Below are positions 5,434 through 11,142 of a stretch of 11,142 nt of DNA, piece after piece. The translations under genes and the position numbers were made by a program. Source of the stretch: DATESZ01 sp035283845 (GTDB lineage: Bacteria > Desulfobacterota > Syntrophia > Syntrophales > JACQWR01); contig DATESZ010000064.1 of the NCBI GenBank assembly GCA_035283845.1, positions 1 through 11,142 on the forward strand, in the 5' to 3' direction. Position 1 is the first letter of the stretch. Each line of letters begins with the position of its first letter. The notes beneath the pieces were generated by a model. That model was not told where the DNA came from. It ran no database searches and was given only the letters and a program-made list of their open reading frames with translations.

Positions 5434-7793
5434 TGCTTGCCCCCTTTCTTCTCTAAGGCTTCGAGAATTTTATCCGGGGTAATGGGCAATTCTTTTATCC
5501 TCACCCCGGTGGCGTAGTACAGGGCATTGCCAATGGCCGGAGGGGTAGGGATGTTGGTCCCTTCACTGGCTTCCTTGGCGCCGAAGGGCCCCGCATCGTC
5601 CATAGACTCGACAAGGATGGACTTGATAGGGGGAGTGTCCAGGGCGGTGGGGAAGCGATAGTCCAAAAAGTTGGGGTTTAAAACTTTTCCTTTCAGCATC
5701 ACCTGGTTTTCCAGGAGCGCCTGCCCGAAAGTCATCTGCACCGAACCCTCCAGTTGCCCCTCACACATCATGGGGTTTATGGCAAAGCCGCAATCATGGG
5801 CAGCCGTTATATTTTGCACTTTCAACTGCCCCGTCTCCGGATCTACCTCCACCTCGGCGGCATGGGCCCCGAAGCTCCAGGTGGGAGAGAGGTTCACCTT
5901 GCCTGATAACACATCATTTTCGGCTTTTGCATCCATGGGCGGGGTGTAAAAGCCGTGGGTTATCAAAAGCTCCTTATGGCGATTGAAGTAGGCTTTTATC
6001 GCCTTGGCAAAGGTAATCCCCTTTTCCGGGTTTCCCTTCACAAAAATTTTTCCTTCCCGGGCCGTCAGGTCATTCTTGTTTGCCTCTAATTCATCAGCAG
6101 CCACCTCCAAAAGCTTTTCTTTCATCTGAGAGGCAGCGCTCTTCGATGCATTTCCTCCAAACGTGGTAACCCTGCTGGAGTAGCTGCCAAAATCTACCGG
6201 AGTCGAGCTGGTATCCCCGGCAATCACGCTGATGTCTGAAAAGTTTACCCCCAGTTCCTCGGCAGCGATCTGGGCCAGCACGGTTTCACAGCCCTGGCCG
6301 ATGCAAGCAACGCCGGAACGCAGGATTATACCTCCGTCTTCATAGGCTTCCAGGGTCACTGCGCTGTGGGTCGGAGGATTATCGAAGAAGAAGCTGAAGC
6401 CTGCTCCGGAGCAGAAGAAGTTCGATCCCATTCCCACTCCTTTATTTAGGGGAAGCTTCTTCCATTTTTTGTCCCAGCCAATGGCCTCTGTGGAGCGGTC
6501 AATGCACTCCACGTGCCCCGAGCTACGGATCACAAGGCTATTAACGGTTACATCTCCTTTTTGCAGCCCATTTTTTCTCCGGATTTCCAGCGGATCGATG
6601 TCCAGCTTTTCGGCAATCGTATCCAGCATGCACTCCCATGGCCATCGGCATTGAATGGCTCCGTGTCCCCGCTGCCCCCCGGAGGTGGGCCGGTTGGTGT
6701 AGGCCCGTATTCCCAGGAACCGCATGCTGGGGATCTTGTATGGTCCGCCCTGAAGGCCTCCGTGCAGGAAGGTTGTGATGCCGCCATAGCTGAGATAAGC
6801 TCCTCCGTTGTCTAAGAATGTGGAGTCGACGCCTAAAAGGGTTCCGTCTTTCTTTACCGCGATCTTCATATCAACGTGGGATTGAACGCGGCGGGTGGCG
6901 CAGGTAAACTCTTCTTCCCTGGTAAAGGTTATTTTCACAGGTTTGAGCACTTTTCTGGACAATGCCGCTGCAATCGGGAACATGTACGTAGAATCGTCAG
7001 CCTTCCCTCCGAATCCTCCTCCCACGAAGGGCTTGATAACCCGAATCTTGCCTTCGGGAATACCCAGGGTTTCGGATAATATAGTTTTATTGTAAAAGGG
7101 TTGCTGAGCACTGGCCCATACGACAAGCTCGCCCGACGGAGAGAAATTAGCCAGGCATGACCGGGGCTCCAGAGATGCATGGACTACATATTGGGTATCG
7201 TAGGCATCCTCGAGAACAAAGTCTGCTTGTTTGATTTTTTCGTCAAAATCACCCAAATCCCACTCAGCGCGAACGGCAACGTTGTCCGGGGCCCAGTCAT
7301 GGATAACCGGCGCCCCTTCCTTGAGGGCTTCCTCAGGCGTAAAGACCGCGGGAAGAATCTCATATTCCACGTCAATTAGATCCAAAGCCTCTTCAGCGGT
7401 TGCCTCATCGATGGCAGCTACTGCCGCCACGTGCTCTCCTATGAAGCGCACCTTTTCTTTGGCCATACATAACTGATCCTTGAGAAAAGGCGGAAACCAC
7501 CCGGCTCGGAGAGTTCCCTGGAGTTTGTCAGTAAAGTCCTTACTGGTGACTACCGCTTTTACCCCCGGGTGACGTTCGGCCCGGGATGTATCAATGTTGA
7601 GAATCCGGGCATGGGCATGAGGGCTGTTCAAAGTCTTGCCGAAGAGCATTCCGGGAAGGGTAAAGTCATGTGCGAATTTGCCGCGACCGGTTACCTTCTC
7701 CCAGGCATCGGGGCGGATCAGGGGCTTTCCGATAACAGCGTACTCGCTCTTTCGTTCATTATATTCCGTTGTGTAATCGTATTCTTTACCCAT
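5430..7793 (-). CDS. Molybdopterin-binding catalytic subunit, xanthine dehydrogenase / 4-hydroxybenzoyl-CoA reductase alpha-like (copy A)
   Basis: This 787-residue large subunit would bind the molybdenum cofactor and substrate. Motifs in order: the N-terminal hammerhead domain beginning IGKPLIRPDAWEKVTG (about 21-36), GGGFGGK (258-264), GGQRGHGAIQ (372-381), IGQGCE (498-503), GSYSSRVTTFGGNA (536-549) and a C-terminal KEASEG in which Glu744 sits at the catalytic glutamate position. The residue before GluGly is Ser, where both other copies have Gly. There is no AYxCSFR loop of CO dehydrogenase. The start is ATG 7793: AAAGGGGG is 6 nt upstream, whereas the alternative ATG 7799 touches that site and the open frame to 7862 lies inside the Fe-S gene. 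Its end overlaps the FAD gene start (ATGA). It is clearly divergent from the copy at 8306-10594, so it may be a second catalytic subunit or a partner rather than a simple duplicate. Confidence 0.92.
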   Translation of the reverse strand: MGKEYDYTTEYNERKSEYAVIGKPLIRPDAWEKVTGRGKFAHDFTLPGMLFGKTLNSPHAHARILNIDTSRAERHPGVKAVVTSKDFTDKLQGTLRAGWFPPFLKDQLCMAKEKVRFIGEHVAAVAAIDEATAEEALDLIDVEYEILPAVFTPEEALKEGAPVIHDWAPDNVAVRAEWDLGDFDEKIKQADFVLEDAYDTQYVVHASLEPRSCLANFSPSGELVVWASAQQPFYNKTILSETLGIPEGKIRVIKPFVGGGFGGKADDSTYMFPIAAALSRKVLKPVKITFTREEEFTCATRRVQSHVDMKIAVKKDGTLLGVDSTFLDNGGAYLSYGGITTFLHGGLQGGPYKIPSMRFLGIRAYTNRPTSGGQRGHGAIQCRWPWECMLDTIAEKLDIDPLEIRRKNGLQKGDVTVNSLVIRSSGHVECIDRSTEAIGWDKKWKKLPLNKGVGMGSNFFCSGAGFSFFFDNPPTHSAVTLEAYEDGGIILRSGVACIGQGCETVLAQIAAEELGVNFSDISVIAGDTSSTPVDFGSYSSRVTTFGGNASKSAASQMKEKLLEVAADELEANKNDLTAREGKIFVKGNPEKGITFAKAIKAYFNRHKELLITHGFYTPPMDAKAENDVLSGKVNLSPTWSFGAHAAEVEVDPETGQLKVQNITAAHDCGFAINPMMCEGQLEGSVQMTFGQALLENQVMLKGKVLNPNFLDYRFPTALDTPPIKSILVESMDDAGPFGAKEASEGTNIPTPPAIGNALYYATGVRIKELPITPDKILEALEKKGGKQ

Positions 7794-7795
7794 GA

Positions 7796-8263
7796 TCATC
7801 CCCCTTTCTCGGTTAAGGACAGGATGGCCTCCACTTGCTTTACGTAACCGGTACAGCGACATAAATTTCCGGAGATGCCTCTTCTTACTTCACTATCGCT
7901 TGGTTTCGAGTTCTCGTCCAAGAGCGCTTTGGCCGAAAGAATCATCCCTGGAGTGCAGAAGCCGCACTGGACAGCCCCCTTCTCAACAAAGGCGGTCTGG
8001 AGGGGGTGCAACTCATTGCCCTTGGCCAAACCCTCGATGGTGGTAATCTCCTTGCCCTGAGCGTCCACTGCCAGCATGAGGCAAGCCAGGACCGCCCTTC
8101 CGTCCGAAAGAACCGTGCAGGTCCCGCAGGCCCCCAGACTGCAGCCCTCCTTGACCCCGATGAATCCAAGCTGTTCACGCAGGACCTCGATCAGGGTGCA
8201 CCCATGTTCCACCAACACTTCGTAAGTTTCATTATTTACCTTTAACTCGATTACCTGCTTCAC
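7796..8263 (-). CDS. [2Fe-2S] electron-transfer subunit of the molybdenum enzyme (XdhC/CoxS/HcrC-like)
   Basis: This 155-residue small subunit carries two [2Fe-2S] clusters. The plant-ferredoxin-like cluster is C41-x4-C46-x2-C49-x11-C61. The helical-bundle cluster is C100-x2-C103 with C135-x-C137 (in QCGFCTPGM and NLCRCTGY). All eight ligands are present and the length is normal for the family (about 155-165). It wires the molybdenum centre to the FAD subunit. The start is GTG 8261-8263. AAAGGGG lies 6 nt upstream and AAGGAGG 13 nt upstream, and the sequence from this codon begins with the usual first beta strand. The gene lies between two large-subunit genes. Its TGA stop lies just before the start of the downstream large subunit, inside that gene's ribosome-site spacer, which suggests translational coupling. 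Confidence 0.95.
   Translation of the reverse strand: MKQVIELKVNNETYEVLVEHGCTLIEVLREQLGFIGVKEGCSLGACGTCTVLSDGRAVLACLMLAVDAQGKEITTIEGLAKGNELHPLQTAFVEKGAVQCGFCTPGMILSAKALLDENSKPSDSEVRRGISGNLCRCTGYVKQVEAILSLTEKGG
7800..7807 (-). promoter_or_regulatory. Shine-Dalgarno of large subunit copy A
   Basis: AAAGGGGG lies inside the last codons of the Fe-S subunit gene and 6 nt before ATG 7793. The same AAAGGGGG with 6-nt spacing precedes the FAD subunit gene (5440-5447). It identifies ATG 7793 as the start rather than the ATG at 7799. Confidence 0.7.
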
Positions 8264-8269
8264 AATAGA

Positions 8270-8283
8270 CCCCTTTCCTCCTT
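8270..8283 (-). promoter_or_regulatory. Double Shine-Dalgarno before the GTG start of the [2Fe-2S] subunit
   Basis: The minus strand reads AAGGAGG directly followed by AAAGGGG, placing purine-rich sites 13 and 6 nt before GTG 8263. This supports the non-ATG start; the next in-frame Met is after the first iron-sulfur cluster. Confidence 0.7.
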
Positions 8284-8305
8284 CGATTCATTATTATCTG
8301 TAATA

Positions 8306-10594
8306 CTACTTACTTCCTTTCTCTTCCAAGGCCTTTAAGATCTTTTCCGGCGTTATGGGAAGCTCCTTTATCCTCACCCCTATGGCATCATAGATCGCAT
8401 TGGCTATGGCAGGCGCCGGCGAAATTGTTGTACCCTCCCCAGCCTCTTTGGCTCCGAATGGCCCGTTCGGGTCGATGGTTTCAACTGCGATAGTTTGAAC
8501 TTTAGGCATGTCTGGGGCCAATAAAATCTTATAGTCCAAAAACCCAGTATTCATAATCTGTCCTGTCTGGTCATCTACTCCAATGTTTTCAGAAAGCGCA
8601 TATCCCAGCCCCATATGAGTGGAACCCTCCAATTGCCCTGCTACGGCAAGAGGATTGATCACAAATCCACAGTCATGAGCCATATAAAAGTTCAAAACCT
8701 TTACTTTCCCGGTCTCCGGATCCACTTCTACTTCTGCCACAGAGGCCCCAAAACTATATGCCGGTGAGAGGTCGCCTTCTCCTCCAAGAAAATTAGGAAA
8801 GGGAACTAACGGTACATAGTGGCCTTTACCTATAATTGGCAATTTTTTCTTTTCATAGCAGAGGCTTATTGCCTGGGAAAAGGTCATACCCCTTCCCGGA
8901 TCACCCTTCACGTAAATCCTTCGATCCCGGGAAACCAGATCCTCGGGATTAGCTTCCATCGCCTCGGCTACCACTTCAAGTATCTGCCTTTTGGCATCAC
9001 TGGCTGCCATTTTTGCGCCATTGCCGCTAAAGACTGTTACCCTGCTCGAATAACTCCCCGGCTCAATTGGATTAATATCAGTATCTCCTGCAATAACCCT
9101 GATGTCCTCCATCCCTACCCCCAACTCTTCAGCCGTAATTGCGGCGAGTGTGGTGTTGCATCCCTGACCAATATCAGTAGCTCCGGTGATCAGACTCACC
9201 GCTTCATCATAATAAATCTTCACTATCGGAGAAAAAGTTATCCCTGGATTAATATTGCCGCCGGAGAGAAAACAGCAACCCGCCATACCAATTCCGCGAA
9301 AGGGCGGGAGATTCCCCCTCTTTTTTTCCCAATGGCTCTTTTCGGCGACTTGCTTTAAACATTCCTCCATCCCACAAGTCTGAAAGTGAAATTTGTTTGC
9401 CGATACGTCTCCGCTGTGATAAGCGTTCTTTATCCGAATCTCCAAAGGATCAAGCCCCAGTTCCTCAGCTATCATATCCAACTGAGAATCACAGGCAAAC
9501 CGGGGCTGGAGCGCTCCATGCCCCCGCATCGCCCCCCCGATTGTTGTATTTGTGTAAACACAGGCGCCATCATAACGAACATTGGGAACTTTATAGGTGG
9601 CAATAAGAAAGGAACCGGAAAGGTAGGTGGCTACTACCCCATAGGTGTTATACCCGCCAGTGTTTGATATCAGCCTTGCATCGTAAGCCATCAAAGTCCC
9701 GTCCTTTTTCACCCCAGTCTTTAATTCGATTACCATAGGATGCCTGCAGCGAGAATAGCATGTCTGCTCTTCTCTGGTGTAGCTGACTTTTACCGGCTTA
9801 CCAGCTTTTCGGGCAAGGAGAGGCGCAATAAGAACATACTCACCAGTTTCAGCCCGGTTACCAAAACCTCCACCAACACAAGGAGGCTTAATCAGCCTGA
9901 TCTTACTCTCTTCAAGCCCCAGAACGGCGGAAATATCTCGACGGAGAAAATAAAAATCCTGCGTGCAAATCCACATGGTGAGTCTTCCATCCGGGTCAAA
10001 ACTGGCAATTGCCGAAGAAGTTTCCATGGGACTGTGCGTCACCTTCTGGGTAACAAAACGATCCTCCCGAATGTAGTCGGATTGCGAAAAACCTTTCTCT
10101 ATGTCTCCGAAATGCCAGTCATATTTGAGACTAATGTTCCTTTCAGACCCTTCGTGAATTAAAGGTGCACCAGGTTCTATGGCCTTTTCAGGATCAAAAA
10201 CAGAAGGCAGAATTTCATAGTCTACCTCGATCAGATCCAGGGCCTCCTCAGCCACATCTTCATCAATCGCCGCCACAGCCGCTATTTCATCTCCTATATA
10301 TCGGGCCTTATCGCTGGTCAGAGCGCGCTTATCAACCTTGATTTCAGGAAAGGGCCCATATTTAGCCCCAAGGGCGTCATCAGAAGTTATCACGGCTTTA
10401 ACACCACGGAGCTTTTTGGCTTTGTCAGTATTTATGTTAAGAATCTTTGCATGAGGGTAGGGGCTCCGAAGAATCTTTCCCCATAGCATATTGGGGATGG
10501 CCATATCAGCACCATACATGCCCTGACCTGTGGCTTTAATCGATGCATCGATTAATGGCCTTGGCTTTCCAATAACATTGTAGTATTTCTCCAT
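8306..10594 (-). CDS. Molybdopterin-binding catalytic subunit, xanthine dehydrogenase / 4-hydroxybenzoyl-CoA reductase alpha-like (copy B)
   Basis: This 762-residue large subunit is close to the length of 4-hydroxybenzoyl-CoA reductase alpha. It begins with the hammerhead domain (IGKPRPLIDASIKATGQGMYGAD, within residues 8-30). Cofactor and active-site segments follow: VGGGFGNR (240-247), GGAMRGHGALQPRF (353-366), IGQGCN (475-480), GSYSSRVT (513-520) and KEAGEG near the C-terminus with Glu720 as the catalytic glutamate. The GGGFGNR form differs from GGGFGGK in copy A, which hints at a different cofactor environment or substrate. The CO dehydrogenase loop with its catalytic Cys is absent. ATG 10594 follows AAGGAGG at 5 nt. 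The Fe-S subunit begins 42 nt downstream and presumably assembles with this protein. Its last 90 coding nucleotides before the stop region are about 91% identical to those of the partial copy upstream. Substrate cannot be inferred. Confidence 0.93.
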   Translation of the reverse strand: MEKYYNVIGKPRPLIDASIKATGQGMYGADMAIPNMLWGKILRSPYPHAKILNINTDKAKKLRGVKAVITSDDALGAKYGPFPEIKVDKRALTSDKARYIGDEIAAVAAIDEDVAEEALDLIEVDYEILPSVFDPEKAIEPGAPLIHEGSERNISLKYDWHFGDIEKGFSQSDYIREDRFVTQKVTHSPMETSSAIASFDPDGRLTMWICTQDFYFLRRDISAVLGLEESKIRLIKPPCVGGGFGNRAETGEYVLIAPLLARKAGKPVKVSYTREEQTCYSRCRHPMVIELKTGVKKDGTLMAYDARLISNTGGYNTYGVVATYLSGSFLIATYKVPNVRYDGACVYTNTTIGGAMRGHGALQPRFACDSQLDMIAEELGLDPLEIRIKNAYHSGDVSANKFHFQTCGMEECLKQVAEKSHWEKKRGNLPPFRGIGMAGCCFLSGGNINPGITFSPIVKIYYDEAVSLITGATDIGQGCNTTLAAITAEELGVGMEDIRVIAGDTDINPIEPGSYSSRVTVFSGNGAKMAASDAKRQILEVVAEAMEANPEDLVSRDRRIYVKGDPGRGMTFSQAISLCYEKKKLPIIGKGHYVPLVPFPNFLGGEGDLSPAYSFGASVAEVEVDPETGKVKVLNFYMAHDCGFVINPLAVAGQLEGSTHMGLGYALSENIGVDDQTGQIMNTGFLDYKILLAPDMPKVQTIAVETIDPNGPFGAKEAGEGTTISPAPAIANAIYDAIGVRIKELPITPEKILKALEEKGSK
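8321..8410 (-). repeat. Copy 1 of a 90-nt near-identical segment shared by two large-subunit genes
   Basis: This segment encodes the C-terminal part of copy B. It matches 10681-10770 at 82 of 90 positions without gaps, by direct comparison. Identity falls sharply beyond the segment, upstream in the genes. It reflects paralogy with retained or converted 3' ends. Confidence 0.75.
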
Positions 10595-10599
10595 TTCTG

Positions 10600-10606
10600 C
10601 CTCCTT
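10600..10606 (-). promoter_or_regulatory. Shine-Dalgarno of large subunit copy B
   Basis: AAGGAGG lies 5 nt before ATG 10594, within the 77-nt gap that follows the upstream partial large-subunit gene. I see no convincing terminator in this gap, so copy B is probably co-transcribed with the gene before it. A promoter of its own is not evident. Confidence 0.8.
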
Positions 10607-10671
10607 TTATTTTTTCTCCTATTTTGCCGGCTTCCATGCCTGCTGGACCGTTCTTTTTAACAGCACCCCTA

Positions 10672-11142
10672 TCATTTTTTCTCTTCCAAGGCCTTTAAAA
10701 TCTTCTCCGGCGTTATGGGAAGATCATTTATCCTTACCCCTATGGCATCATAAACTGCATTGGCTATGGCGGCCGGGGTGGCTACCTGCATCCCTTCCCC
10801 GGCTTCTTTTGGAGCAAAGGGATCATCCGGATTCTCCGATTCGACTATAATCGATTTTATGTCTGCCATCTCCATAGAGGTAGAGAGGCCATAGCTTAGA
10901 AAGGAGGGATTGAGGACACGGCCTTCTTCCACGATTACATTTTCAGTAAGGACCTGTCCCTGACCCATGGATATGGAACCCTCGGTCTGACCTTCTACGG
11001 CCATGGGGTTTATAGCCAAGCCGACATCATGGCCTACAGTCATCCTGAGCAATTTCACCTTGCCCGTCTCTTTATCCACCTCCACCTCGGCAATCTGGGT
11101 GCCAAAACTATAATCTGAAGAGAGGTTTCCTTCCCCGGTCTC
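10672..11142 (-). CDS. C-terminal end of a third molybdopterin-binding large subunit (copy C, 5' part beyond window)
   Basis: The frame is open from the right edge to TGA 10672-10674, giving the last 156 residues of a xanthine dehydrogenase-family large subunit. The window begins at ETGEGNLSSDYSFG, continues through EVEVDKETGKVK, the GHDVGLAINP segment and GxxEGSISMGQG, and ends with PKEAGEG (catalytic Glu retained) and a PITPEKILKALEEKK tail. A start at the internal GTG 11085 would be spurious, because homology continues upstream of it. It resembles copy B more than copy A, and its 3' 90 nt are about 91% identical to copy B. It is upstream in the same operon, so one Fe-S/FAD pair may serve three large subunits. 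It could also be the tail of a separate complete enzyme whose other genes lie outside the window. Confidence 0.92.
   Translation of the reverse strand, partial: ETGEGNLSSDYSFGTQIAEVEVDKETGKVKLLRMTVGHDVGLAINPMAVEGQTEGSISMGQGQVLTENVIVEEGRVLNPSFLSYGLSTSMEMADIKSIIVESENPDDPFAPKEAGEGMQVATPAAIANAVYDAIGVRINDLPITPEKILKALEEKK
10681..10770 (-). repeat. Copy 2 of the 90-nt near-identical segment shared by two large-subunit genes
   Basis: This is the counterpart of 8321-8410, with 8 mismatches in 90 nt. It encodes the C-terminal AIANA-to-KALEEK region of copy C. Several mismatches fall at third codon positions. Confidence 0.75.

Noticed and set aside
8819..10162. Longer plus-strand frames (up to 179 codons) opposite copy B
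   Set aside because: They are antisense shadows of a conserved 762-residue enzyme and show no motif of their own.
5430..10594. Aerobic-type carbon monoxide dehydrogenase (CoxMSL)
   Set aside because: The large subunits lack the AYxCSFR loop with the copper-binding Cys, and the FAD subunit has a [4Fe-4S] insertion that CoxM does not have.
10595..10671. Short ORF beginning at an ATG near 10637, or a terminator in this gap
   Set aside because: The ORF has no ribosome site and runs into copy B out of frame; the inverted matches around it are short and lack a T-run.
10672..11085. A complete small gene starting at GTG 11085
   Set aside because: Family-typical coding sequence continues in frame to the window edge, so this is the tail of a truncated large subunit.
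1..11142. CRISPR array, transposase, tRNA or rRNA genes
   Set aside because: No regularly spaced repeats, transposase motifs or structured RNA genes were seen; the window is fully occupied by the operon.

Overview
The whole window is coding on the minus strand. It reads as one tightly packed operon, transcribed from the right edge to the left edge. Both ends run off the window, so the promoter and the first and last genes are incomplete. Strong AAGGAGG-type ribosome binding sites, some GTG/TTG starts, ATGA-type overlaps and an oxygen-sensitive enzyme set (molybdenum/iron-sulfur flavoenzyme, B12 radical mutase, ferredoxin-fused flavoprotein) suggest an anaerobic bacterium. A clostridial/Peptococcaceae-like Firmicute or a syntrophic or sulfate-reducing relative is plausible, but the sequence alone does not fix the taxon.

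In transcription order the layout is: (1) the C-terminal end of a xanthine-dehydrogenase-family molybdopterin subunit (10672-11142, cut by the edge); (2) a complete second molybdopterin subunit (8306-10594); (3) the two-[2Fe-2S] subunit (7796-8263, GTG start); (4) a third, divergent molybdopterin subunit (5430-7793); (5) the FAD subunit (4456-5433), which carries a four-cysteine insertion like the [4Fe-4S] insertion of 4-hydroxybenzoyl-CoA reductase; (6) the large subunit of a methylmalonyl-CoA-mutase-family enzyme (2702-4420); (7) its separate B12-binding subunit (2272-2691); (8) a MeaB/ArgK-type GTPase chaperone (1277-2266); (9) a PreA/dihydroorotate-dehydrogenase-like FMN barrel with a C-terminal two-cluster ferredoxin domain (1-1200, cut by the edge).

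The first five genes look like a 4-hydroxybenzoyl-CoA-reductase-like enzyme with one electron-transfer set and three catalytic subunits. The next three form a complete B12-dependent acyl-CoA mutase module. The last is a flavin/Fe-S oxidoreductase. Start codons touch or overlap from gene 3 to gene 8, so the molybdoenzyme and the mutase are probably made together for one catabolic route.

The most interesting points are in the active sites. The mutase lacks the residues that bind the methylmalonyl carboxylate (MCM Tyr89 and Arg207 correspond to Gly and Trp) and the near-invariant His244 (here Asn). The PreA-like enzyme keeps the catalytic Cys but lacks the Asn residues that bind pyrimidines. Both therefore probably act on unusual substrates. 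My working hypothesis is an undescribed anaerobic pathway for a CoA thioester, combining low-potential reductive chemistry at molybdenum with a B12 carbon-skeleton rearrangement. The substrate cannot be named from this window.
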